Origin: Cerrena zonata | Taxonomy: Eukaryota; Basidiomycota; Agaricomycetes; Polyporales; Cerrenaceae | Length of the DNA: 64,000 nt | Assembly (NCBI GenBank): GCA_038087015.1 | Contig: JASBNA010000059.1 | Coordinates: forward strand, 1-64,000 | Reading direction: 5' to 3' | Shown here: piece by piece, positions 1 to 9,892 of the stretch | How the letters are laid out: the number at the start of each line of letters is the position of its first letter | Numbering within the stretch: the stretch's first letter is position 1 | Translations under genes and position numbers: made by a program | Notes under the pieces: model-generated | Databases searched by the model: none | Told to the model about the DNA's origin: nothing | Seen by the model: only the letters and a program-made list of their open reading frames with translations

Positions 1-1354
1 ACGATATAGTTCTGGTATATTTTCGCCAGTTGGAAGCAATAGTGGAAGCACGAAATGAATGGTGCTCAATTTCTCTATCCCACGGATGAAGAAAAATGAG
101 GCGCCGAGAAGCTGCGCCTTGTCGAGTCGTTTCGCCATCTCACATGCAATAGTGGATTTTCCGGTCCCCGCTAGGCCACTGAGGATGTATACAGGGATGT
201 TGGCAAAAGCCCTATCTGCCTTCGCCCATTTCTCGAGCTCGTCTAAGATATTGCACGAGTGCCAGCCAAGTAGTGGGATTTGGACTGGGTGTATACTGAT
301 TGATAGCTTGCTTCTGCAATAGGTAGTGCCCGTAGAGTGTCTTCATCCTCTTCGCTCCAATGAGAAGGTGAGCTACGTGTAATCTTACGCAGAAGTACAT
401 ACCTTTACGTGTTGCGTTCAGATCAATCCGCTATCAGTCCGATAATTATAGTGAGTGGTACAGAATTAATTCGGAACAATTGTCATTTGCTCACATTGAC
501 GACTTGTACTGTTTCGATCACTGCGCGCTGGATTGTAGTTACTATGCGTTCAATTGCTACCATGCTCTCTGTCTATGGAAATATTGGGCGATTAGTGTAT
601 TTGACTTCAGGTGCTGCAACGTATACAAACGTAAAATTCATTCTCGCATTTCTAATGCGATCAGTAAAGCCCTTCAATGCTTCTTCATCCCGGTTGCTTC
701 TCAGGAATCGAACAATAGCGTGGTGTTTGGACAGCTCGCTGATTTCTTCCGTAATGCCCTTGAGTGTCCTGATCAGAGCTTGAATAAGTACCAAATCTAA
801 CTGAGCCGGTCATGGTCACTTACTTGACGAGATCATCAACCCTCTTCGCAAGTTCAGTGGACGTTCCAATAGCTTCTCTAGCTTGATCACGGTGGGTGGG
901 TTGGGATTCGTCTATAGCAGCAACCGATTTCTTGCTTATGGCAATGATTGCCTCTGAGAGTAGCTTGATTTCATCCGACAGCTCCTTCTGTGTTTTCTTG
1001 TTTGCCTTCGTTTTCTATGATGTCCGATTAAGATAGGCCCAAAGAATAACGAGGGAAACGTACGAGGATCATTCCTATCAGTTCGCTTAGAACACCTGCT
1101 GCTGCAGCCAGTCCTGGGATAGATGCTAGGGCCAGAACATCCTTGCCTAAGTCGATGACCTTACGAGCTCCATCCAGCACATCTTCAATATTTTCCCTCC
1201 GAACACGGGATGAGTTGCGAGATGGGTTGCGAGATGAATCGCGAGATGGGTTACGAGATGAGTCGCGAGACATCAATAGCGAAGGATATCGATCTTTACT
1301 TTCAATATCTGAAGAGTGAGTACTGGGTGTCCGGTTTCGAAGAGAGTGCAGCAC
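1..1354 (-). pseudogene. NACHT-domain NLR-like protein, 5' part, apparently frameshifted
   Basis: The minus strand encodes the front of a fungal STAND/NLR-like NTPase, a family tied to signalling and self/non-self responses. In order: a Ser/Arg/Asn-rich head, a helical stretch containing VLDGARKVIDLGKDV, further helical exons (one containing LSDEIKLLSEAI) with short introns, then a NACHT P-loop, GLAGTGKST, at 151-177, followed by GASFFFIRG. The C-terminus lies beyond base 1. Relative to the usual sequence of this family, the frame breaks by one base near 245, just before DELEKWAK, and seems to break twice more near 65-90, where the family's PTIAYQLA-like segment is split between frames. It is therefore either a pseudogene or carries sequencing indels. 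The start codon at 1354 is only 24 bp from the TIR of the KDZ element, so the native promoter or first exon may have been displaced. Family assignment is firm; the state of the gene is not. Confidence 0.75.
1211..1271. repeat. 12-bp tandem repeat inside the NACHT gene head
   Basis: About five imperfect 12-bp units of the form TTGCGAGATGGG / TCGCGAGATGAG follow one another. On the minus strand they encode alternating SRNP and SRDS units. Two units contain TCGCGA, the motif that fills the neighbouring mobile element, although this repeat lies outside the TIR. Confidence 0.7.
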
Positions 1355-1377
1355 ACATTTCAGTCCTTATTGCCCGT

Positions 1378-2516
1378 TTGGAAAGGGCCGGTGAACCACC
1401 GAAAACCCATTGCGAATGTACTCAGGGGACTCCCCGGGACACCACCGAAAACCCATTCTGAACGGGCCAGGGGAGTCACTTGAGCATCGTGGTATGCCAG
1501 GGGACTTCCCTGGCCAGGTATGCTCTGGGTCAGGGAACTCCTTTGGTCGTGGTAGGTATAATAGTCAGTCGTGCTCAAGGAAGTCCCCTGAGGTCAGGGG
1601 ACTCTCTTGATCGTGATTGACTATCGTTCGCAAGGGAGTTCCCTGACCTCAGGGGACTCCTTTGGTCGTGGTGAGTGGTTTTTCTGGGTTCGTGCTCAAG
1701 GAAGTCCCCTGAGGTCAGGGGACTCTCTTGATCGTGATTGACTATCGTTCGCAGGGGAATTCCCTGACCTCAGGGGACTCCTTTGGTCGTGGTGAGTGGT
1801 TTTTCTGGGTTCGTGCTCAAGGAAGTCCCCTGAGGTCAGGGGACTCTCTTGATCGTGATTGACTATCGTTCGCAGGGGAATTCCCTGACCTCAGGGGACT
1901 CCTTTGGTCGTGGTGGGTGGGTTTTCTGGGCGTGCTCAAGGGAGTCCCTTGACATCAGGGGACTCTCTTGATCGTGATTGACTATCGTTCGCAGGGGAAT
2001 TCCCTGACCTCAGGTGAGTCTCTTGACCATGGTGAGTGGTTTTCTCTTCGTGATCATCGTTGATCATTATTCGTGGGGGACTTACCAGATCGCAAGGAAC
2101 TCCTTTGGTCGTGGTAAGTAACACCTAGTGTCTGATTTGCAAGGGAGTCCTGTGAGGTTAGGGACACCTTTGACCGTGATTCGCAGGAGACTCCTTTGAT
2201 GATAGTGAGTGTAGGGGGTGAACTTGGGTTTTTTCTTTTTTCTTCTTTTTTGTATAAATACTGTACCGTATTGTGGGTATCTGTATGTAGGGTCGGAATA
2301 TCATTTTTTCAATGTTTCACAAAGTTCATTAAAACAACTCGTATATGCTGGAAACCCATATTAGAGCACAAAACAGAACTTTTGCCTTCTGGGAGGTCGA
2401 GGAGAACAAATGTCAAATCACTCAAAATTGTGATTAACAACATTTCAAAACTCGTTGCCGTATGCTATACACTCACTCATGTTGGGAAACTACTTTGAGA
2501 AGTCGCAACTCAAACC
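1378..2516 (+). repeat. Left terminal inverted repeat of the KDZ element
   Basis: This TIR has three parts. The outer part of about 190 bp is nearly identical, in reverse complement, to 19240-19430. The middle is a tandem array of 121-bp units. The inner part, about 2220-2516, is AT-rich and matches 18437-18740 reversed, with lower identity. The outer terminus reads GGAAAGGGCCGG-TGAACCACC; the right end has one extra G at the gap. TCGCGA, frequent in the element interior, does not occur here. Confidence 0.88.
1571..2050 (+). repeat. 121-bp tandem units in the left TIR
   Basis: Units begin GTGCTCAAGG at about 1571, 1692, 1813 and 1932, giving spacings of 121, 121 and 119 bp. Each holds a near-perfect palindrome, AGTCCCCTGA then two bases then TCAGGGGACT. 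A second GTCCCCTGAGG-type half element in the opposite sense lies about 60 bp further on. The fourth unit is more diverged. Such arrays are plausible transposase-binding platforms. Confidence 0.85.
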
Positions 2517-2633
2517 GTACCAATTCTTGATCATGTCTGTGATTCGCGACTGGGACAACTATTTACAATGCATCTCGAAAGCAAGAATATATATTTGAAA
2601 ACCAAAAAAATTCCGACTTGATAAGTAATAACG

Positions 2634-3322
2634 TTACGGCGAACCGTATGTGTCCATCCCAATGCGCCTGAACCGCTCAAGCATAATGCCTGCAGCATCA
2701 AGGGACTCCTTGATTTTCTCCATAGTATGACATGGTACACGTTGTTCAGGAAACCATTCCTACATAACGTATATAGCATGTTAGACCAGAGGAAAGTGAA
2801 AAGGTATGTACGAACCTGAACTGTGTCCTCCGTGACATCCCACCACTCGGGACGTTGTACTCCCAAAGTTTGTCTCCGGTCATCCCATAACCACCACTCA
2901 TTCAGAGTGAGTAGTTTCCTGTTGACGCGAGGGCGGAATGTTGGTAGTGGAACAAGGGAATCCATATGATCAGGAAAGCGGGACCAGGTGATAATGAAAG
3001 TATCATCGCGAGTACAGTCAAACCAATCAAAGGTTCGAGCAAAAAAGCTACCACCTTGGCAGCCATTGAGCATGAGGGTACCAACCGCATCCTTCATCGC
3101 GGTCTGAAAGAATAGCGAGTCGAGTAATAAACATGCACAGCGATGAAACAAACTTACCACCTCCAAATACAATCCTATACGCCACCGTGCTTTGGAATTC
3201 TCATCGGGAAGTTCTCGGGGGAAAGCATTAACAGCCATACAAATGCGCCAATGGAAGTGCAGAACAGTCGCGCAAAGGTCGACATTGACATTACCATCGA
3301 ATAACTGCTCGCCGTTGAACAT
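2634..3322 (-). CDS. Element-borne protein of unknown family, copy 1
   Basis: Three exons. It starts MFNGEQLFDGNVN at 3322 and ends MDTYGSP with TAA at 2634-2636. Intron 1 is 54 bp (in frame) after RIGLYLEVV, and intron 2 of about 55 bp follows DTVQ. Visible traits: about 190 residues, Trp-rich (WWLWDD, PEWWDVTED), a glycine/cysteine segment LMLNGCQGG followed by FDWFD, and a short helical tail. There is no signal peptide or membrane segment. It is the paralogue of the next gene (3509-4189), with the same intron positions. It lies between the left TIR and the KDZ transposase and has the same orientation as the transposase. I do not recognise the family and assign no function. Confidence 0.72.
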
Positions 3323-3508
3323 CTGGGAGGCTTGAGAGTGTAGAAGTTGGGGAGGAGGCGAGGGGACAACACTAAGTAACCTCTACATCTGCAAATCGAT
3401 GATCATAAAGTCACTGATCGTGACATGGATGTGACATGACCGCTCGCGAGATGCTCAACAGCGTGATAATGATTCATGATACGAGTATTATATACATGCA
3501 TACGGTCC

Positions 3509-4189
3509 CTAAAGTTCTTCTTCTGCAAGGGGGAATACAAGTTCTTCGATTCCATCAAGCAACTCATTCATCGACTCCCTAGCCCGCGCGATGTTGTGGA
3601 ATGGAACATGAAGCTCAGGTGCCCAATCCTACCGTAACCACACGTTAGTCAGATTTTGTAGATATTTCAGTAGTCGTACCTTTGTGGTATCTCGTGTAAC
3701 ATCCCACCACTCTGGACGAGTCACATTTGAGTGGTGAGCCTCCCCATCCCATAACCACCACTTGTTCAAGCGGCGATGAGCATCAGTGAGGAGGTGTATG
3801 ATATGGCGTGGTGCCACGAATGGTTCCATGTGTTCAGGAAGGAGGTGCCAACTTATCGCGAAGCGATCTGGCCTAGTAGTGTCAAACCAGTCAAAATTTT
3901 GCTCAAAAAAAGCTCCTCCACGGCAACCGTTTAACATAAGAGTTGAGATCGCGTCTCTCATGCATGTCTGCCACCGATCGTGAGTCAAAGTCGCGAAGAA
4001 TATAACCAGTAACACAGTGCCTACCACCTCGCGATAGAGTCCTACATGCCATCTCGCAGTGCGCTGATCATTCCAAGGTTGGGTGTGGAACTTGTTCACA
4101 GCTTGACAGATCCGCGAGTGGAAGAAAAGCACTGGTGCACATAAACCATCGTTCATGTGACCATCAAACAGTTGTATGTCATTGAACAT
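3509..4189 (-). CDS. Element-borne protein of unknown family, copy 2
   Basis: Tandem paralogue of 2634-3322. It starts MFNDIQLFDGHMN at 4189 and ends in an acidic tail, AEEEL, with TAG at 3509-3511. It shares LMLNGCRGG, FDWFDTTRPD, WWLWDG and RPEWWDVT with copy 1, and both introns lie at the same places (after LYREVV and after DTTK). The two copies have diverged to roughly half identity by eye, so the duplication is older than the near-identical TIRs and both copies have been kept as open frames. Function unknown. The conserved Trp, Asp and Gly-Cys positions hint at a compact folded domain, but nothing more can be said. Confidence 0.72.
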
Positions 4190-4326
4190 AGTGTTAATCC
4201 AGAAATGGTTTTACAAGGAGAGTGAGAGAAAGAACGAGGAAGCGGCAAGGTGGTGTGGCAACATAAATACATTTGATCGTGGGATAAACAATATCAAATA
4301 TGTTACCCCATGTCCTACATACAATA

Positions 4327-7300
4327 TTACGGTCCATTCACTACTCGTAGTGCCCGGTTTGCTTCCCGAGCAAAGTTCCTCCAAGTGTTCGCCTGCCTGG
4401 AGGCATGGCAACTGTGTCCGGGTGTTGTATGCATCGACCGTTTGGTCCATTGCTCAGCTCTGTGAGTGAAGAAACGGTGAGTCCATGTGAGTTCCGATTG
4501 GAGGAGTACCTTCTCCTCTGCCCACCGATCGCGACGAGACTTGGCTCGTAACCAATTTACGCGGAACACTGAACATAATATTTGATTAGACCCAGAAATA
4601 GATAAATAATGCAGCAAATACATACTTTCGGTAACAAAGACTGGATCGTCAGTCCCCGTGCGTGATGTTGTATGCCAGATCCATGAGAGTTTCTGCTTGC
4701 CCTGACCAGCCTCATTTGAGTTCGCGACAGCAGTGCTTGCGGTAAGGTCCTCGCGTTTCAACAGCTGGAACTGATCAAGGAGGTCGTCACAGGCGCCAAG
4801 CATCACCATAGCCTTCCGTGCCGTGGTATAGATTTTCGCAGCATTGTCGATAGACATTTGAATGGCATGAGCATCACCATAACTACGCAATCGCTTTGCA
4901 TAGTTGGTCGTGGGTGCATTGTTACGAATTCGCGAGCGATAAATAAAGGACTTGTGAGCGATCGCGACTCGCAGGAGATGCAAAGCATCGTTCGCCTGTC
5001 CTTCTCGCAGTTGGAGCTCACAGGATGCGATGCGATGCAAAGGACCAGAGCATTTCTCCTTGCCATATGAGGATGGAAGAGGGAGAGACTGTTGTTCAGG
5101 AAAAGTTGTCTCCACGACCACTGGTACATCAGAGGCATTCATGGTGCTTGGAATCGCCATGTCGTCATCATCGTTGACATCAAACCATTCGTCATCCAGA
5201 GTATTCGAAGGCAGCGTGACAAGTTCACCAAGATATTCTGAACCGCGACGTGTGAATGCATCAAGTCGTGCCTGCAGACGTCTCCGGCGTTCCTGCAGTG
5301 ATAGTTGTTGTTCGACAGTTGGCTTTGTCCCGAGCGACCGTACGTGCTTCATCAACTCAATTCTAGGTATCACGAGTTAGATGATACATGATGTCAGAGG
5401 AATCCAAAATACGTACTGTTGCTCTTCTAGTTTAAGACCTAATGATATCCACGCAGCAGACCCAGGCGAGATGTCAGACTGCAATTCAGAGGCCGCGAGC
5501 GTCAGCTGAACATCTGCCTTACCCGGCTGATGTTGATATCATGGAAGGTGAGCAATAGGATGTTAAATATGGGTAAATACATACCGGCACCGTCTTTAAC
5601 ATCCACACTGTCCATTACACTCACATTCGACAGTCGCTCATGCTGCAACTGTTCCTCTTCCAGTGTATATTGGGCAGTCAACTCGGGACCTACCCGTCGG
5701 CACAGCTGCTGAAAATACTCTTCGCTATCTTCGACTTGATCAAGACAGGCCTTCCATTTGCGCATAATACTGGGAACTACAAAGAAAATATCATGAGTAT
5801 GAAATTACGTGTGATAAAGGTCACGAGTTGCATATAAAATATCAAACCGCGACCTTGTAACCCAGCAAGGTAAAAAGATACACACCCATACGAACGAGTT
5901 TCCTCCAGTTTGAATCTGCCATATGGGCATCCAAATACTCCTGACGATGAAACCATGACATTGTTCGCGAGCTGCTTGCGGTATGGTTCAATGTGGCCCA
6001 CAAGGTCTCTATCACTTCGCCATCTACCTGACCGGCACCTCTGATGAAAGTAGGAGCATATCGCGGATAACATTCCTTGACGTGACCATGAACGTGGAAA
6101 AGACCAATCCCTCTTCGGATAGTGAGAGTGTTTGAGAGAGTGAGGTACGGGAAACACAGGTCTATCCGCTCCAGAAAGTGGACCCAGTATTGACACATGA
6201 TATCGTATAGCATCAGGAGAAGGAGCAGGAAGGGAATGTAGTTGATAGCATTGACAAACGCATAATCCATATAGCGGTATCTTCGAACAGTTTAGAAATT
6301 AGCAGATGTCCGAGATCAGGCAACACAGCACACACCCTTCCCCCTTCTCGAAATTAATGACAGAGTGAGGATAGAAACATCCATGACGAGCACAAGCAAT
6401 GGCACCAATTCCGGTAGCATCAAGATGGGCACGAGTGGCATTCTGGCTCTTTACCGCATCATGCTCGTGACATGTCGATTTCTGATTTTTGGAGGTGAGA
6501 TATAATAACATATAAGGATCTTCAAGGACATACATGGGCTTTCGGATGAGGAGCATTTGCAATATACTCATCGAAGTCGCGCTTCCCAACGAAATATCCA
6601 TGACCATCACTCAATGGTACATCGTCTTCAGGATACTTCATCTTGAGATGTTCCTGTTTGAAATTTCCGTCGCCAATGAGAGTTCGCATGAACTTCCACC
6701 TATAGGAGCCAATTAGCAATATTAATATTATACAAAACATGATATACAACCCACTTTTCACTGTCAGCCTGCCAATCATCGGGAAGATTGATACCAGGCT
6801 GTGGACAGGCTGGGCAAAACAGAGCGAGACCACCACCCGTGACCTTGACATTGGCATCGTGAGCTACACCAGCATTTTGGCGAGCTTTCAGGTTGCGCCA
6901 TTCCCTCGCGACTCGCATCAGTTCGCGATATCGGTCAGGCACAAGGTGTGGAAAACAATCATCAGTGAGTCGCTTGAGCTTGCTGTAGTAGCCTTGCGCA
7001 GATGATTTGGTCTGCAAGTTATTCAGATCGTAGTCTTCGAGCACACGAAATGTGAAGACAGTTTGGGGACGTTCATGAGTGACAGGGAATAAACCAAGGC
7101 GAAGAAATTGAACGAATGTGTCTGTGATGGGATTACAAGTGCAAACACGAGTCGGAAGGTGGTGGATGCCCGTAATATCCACGATCGTGACCCACTGATG
7201 ACCCAGTGAATCAAGGCCTTTGGGGTATCGCTGCGAGTGAGCGAGCAGTCCACCAGAATCATGGTTGGCTTGCTCATCATCAGAATCTTCCGCATTATTC

Positions 7301-8215
7301 GGGTCAGCCAGAGCAGAGAGTGTGTTTTCATCCTCGTCCTCTACTCCATTGGGCGGGGAAATATGGAGAGGATTAATGTCAGGAAATGCGGATGGACCGG
7401 GTGCAGCATCTTCCGCCGCAGGCGGACCAAAGGTAGGGCGTGGTAAGATATCGTCGGGAGGCAAGGGAATCGACGCTGCATATTGGGGACATAATCCTCC
7501 ACCGTGACCAAGGTTGAGTGTTAAACCTGTGAATCGCAGGGAGGATGGAATGAACGCATCGCCATTCCACTTTGCAACTCTGTGAAAAGGTTGCTGCGAG
7601 TGTTGAGTACGACAACACCGTGTGCAAAATGAGGGGTTGCCAAAACAATCGTGACATCGCCAAAGGAGTAGGTCGCGACATACAGAGCATCTCATCGTAG
7701 GTGGAGGAGCTTCATTTCAGTCATCTCATAGAGAAATGTTGACCTCTGGACCATCCAATCTGTCAAATGAGAGGTTTGTGTCTGCGATTGAAATGAGTAG
7801 GGAAACATCAGATATTGCAAATATTTACCTTTCGCTTGCGTTGCCTAGGTAGAGGCTGGTCAATGTGGAACCCAGAGTGTTCGATTGAAGCCTCCTCGAA
7901 TTGTGTGTTATCTACAGGAATAGGTCGTGGCTGTGGTCGCGAGTGTGCTGCTGAAAGAAGGGAATGTACACCACCACGCGCCCCAGGACGGAAGGAACCA
8001 CGAAGGGCACGTCGGATACGTGGGGTATCATAATCAGCAAGATGATGAATGATTTGAGTAGTTGGTCGGTCTCCCGATGTTGCAGACCACTCCTCAACAA
8101 GGGATGTTCCTCCGGTCGCAACACGACTCGGAATAGCTGTGTTTGGTTTAGGACGTTTGCGCGGATTAGATTGAAAGGCGGGGTCAAGCAGTGGGCGACG
8201 AGTAGGAATAGACAT
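4327..8215 (-). CDS. KDZ transposase with CxC2-type cysteine cluster
   Basis: About nine exons, starting MSIPTRRPLLDP at 8215 and ending RVVNGP at 4327. In order: a basic head; a short exon ending YEMTE; a cysteine cluster (MRCSVCRDLL, CHDCFG, CTRCC); LTLNLGHGGGLC; CPACPQPGINLP; the catalytic-region motif GDGNF; HLDATGIGAIACARHGCF; GIGLFHVHGH; GAGQVDGEVIETLW; DSNWRKLVRM; and the C-terminal block GQANDALHLLR, followed by SWIW and VNWLRAKSRRDRW. This is the full order expected of KDZ transposases, which cut and paste the element from its TIRs. One problem: between YEMTE and the cysteine cluster, near 7715, the frame must slip by one base and no GT..AG intron explains it. The copy may therefore be broken, or a base is missing from the sequence. 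Exons 3-9 have ordinary splice sites. Confidence 0.9.
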
Positions 8216-8267
8216 TGCGATTATAGTGATACAGGGTTGCGAGTGCGCTTTATATACGGAATCAGGG

Positions 8268-9610
8268 TCACAAAGAAAATGGATCCCTCGCCATATTCAC
8301 CAACTTCTCTGAACCTGTTTTACCGACCCAACGACGGAAGACCTCCTGTGTCATGCAAGCTGCGGCTCGCACACCACAGTACTGCTGCACATCTGTCCGT
8401 AAGTAGAATGCATGGCTGAATCGTTGCCCATCAGCCTCAGCAACACCATGTCGTATTCCTTTCCCACTAAACCCCACGACAGTGCCAGGGCGGTTATGCA
8501 TCTGAAACCCAAGAGGTTCAAGACAGAGATGTGCCTTCGTATACTGGCCCACCGAGACGAGTATATCATACCAATAGTAGTTACCTTTGGGATCGCGGTG
8601 GAGTGGGGCCTGGCGATTCGCAATAACAGATATCGCTTGGAAGATGGACGGCCAAACATCCAAGACATCTGCAAATCGCGAGTCGCGACGCAGTGCCAGA
8701 ACTACCTCCCATTGCATCCGATATTGATCCGGATGCATGATTCGCAGGATTCCTGATATCATAGAGCCAGCATCGAGGAAATCTGACATCCATGCTTCAC
8801 CGGCAGAAGTCGTCAAGAAGGGGCTGGTCTTGAGCCCCGACACTTTACCCTGTGGATCGCGAGTCTCAACTAGTCAGCAAGACAAAGTGGTAAAAAGCAA
8901 CGAATACCGTACCTGGTGCCCAACCATGAACCATGCTGGTGAGAAATTGAACACTCCATTGATATCTCCAGGTGCCTCTTTTCTGAAAAGCAACCTGTTC
9001 CATCGCCAGGAATCACCCTCGCGACTTCTTTCCAACTCGTATGTGAGTAATTCATGTTGCGACATCGCTCCATCCTCCAGGATTTTCTAACGATTGTTTG
9101 TAAATGATAAACACAAGGTGTAGAATGACTGGCGAACCTGAATTCGCGGTGAGAGTAAATTGGGTAATGCCCAAACCAGGATTCGGCCTTCACTATCTAC
9201 CACTGTTTGTGGCGAGACAATTGTCGTGAGACCATCCCGCCATCGTTTGAATGATGCCGCGAGCTTCGGTTCCTTTTGACCCATCCCATCTCCAAGACAT
9301 CGACGTGTGCATTCGTATACATACTTCTGGTAGTTCCATGCAATAGTCACTGTCACGAGTCGCACTTATCAGGAAGATCGCGATCCATGCAGAACTTGTC
9401 ATAAGACATACCTGGATCAAGAAATGCCTTTACAAGGCTCTCTACAACGGAATCGCACTCCGTGACCATCTCAGCTGACAGATGGTCTGGACGTAGCGGG
9501 TGCCCGTCTGATCCCTTGCAAGTGCGAGTCGCGAGTGTATGAGTAAACAGTGACAACATATATGAGGTAGTTGCATGCATTCGGTCAAATCCTGATAATG
9601 TAGTGGCCAT
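8268..9610 (-). CDS. TET/JBP-family 2-oxoglutarate/Fe(II) dioxygenase
   Basis: Four exons, starting MATTLSGFDRMHATT at 9610 and ending ARDPFSL with TGA at 8268-8270. The last exon holds the double-stranded beta-helix core: PLHRDPKGNYYWYD supplies the HxD iron ligands (codons at 8592-8600), PGTVVGFSGKGIRHGV supplies the distal His (codon 8448-8450), and the Arg of HAFYLR is the expected 2-oxoglutarate contact. TET/JBP enzymes oxidise the 5-methyl group of thymine or 5-methylcytosine. Fungal members linked to KDZ elements are thought to act on 5-methylcytosine. All ligands are present, so it looks catalytically competent. Length is about 390 residues, compact, without an obvious extra DNA-binding domain. 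It is transcribed in the same direction as the transposase, 53 bp upstream of it, and divergently from the gene at 9893. Confidence 0.85.
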
Positions 9611-9892
9611 ATGGACGGAATGGAGTAGGAAGAAGAGCTCGTAATGTGGTTACCACGACACCAGGATGTCGCGAGTGTGCGATCCACATGGTTGATGTTG
9701 ATCGATAGCACCAAAAATAGATACGACCTCTACCTAGAACCGTCGTAGCATGTGGTGCAAGGTCATCTTATCATTGAAGCAGCATTCTATTTCCAGTATT
9801 CTGCCAACAAGTGACAACTGGCGAATTATGGTTCGCGGGCCCCTATTTAAGTGCAGTCGACATCAAGCTGAGTCGCGATCATATCTCAGAGT
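9611..9892. promoter_or_regulatory. Bidirectional intergenic region, TET/JBP and 9893 gene
   Basis: The 282 bp separate the divergent start codons of the TET/JBP gene and the gene at 9893. TATTTAAG at about 9844 could serve the plus-strand gene. TCGCGA occurs at 9669 and 9873. Promoter function is inferred from position. Confidence 0.5.

Noticed and set aside
1571..2050. Regular repeats with palindromes considered as a CRISPR-like array
   Set aside because: Units are continuous 121-bp tandem repeats without unique spacers, the same array is inverted at the other end of a transposon, and the genome is eukaryotic.
2196..2498. 100-codon frame repeated at 18456-18677 as a possible TIR-encoded gene
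   Set aside because: It is simply the inner part of the TIR, seen on both sides. Codon positions do not look conserved preferentially and no domain is seen.
8870..9193. Alternative minus-strand frame over the TET/JBP middle exon
   Set aside because: The frame containing ELLTYELERSREGDSWRWN, then GVFNFSPAWFMVGHQ, joins the catalytic exon by proper splice sites; the other does not.
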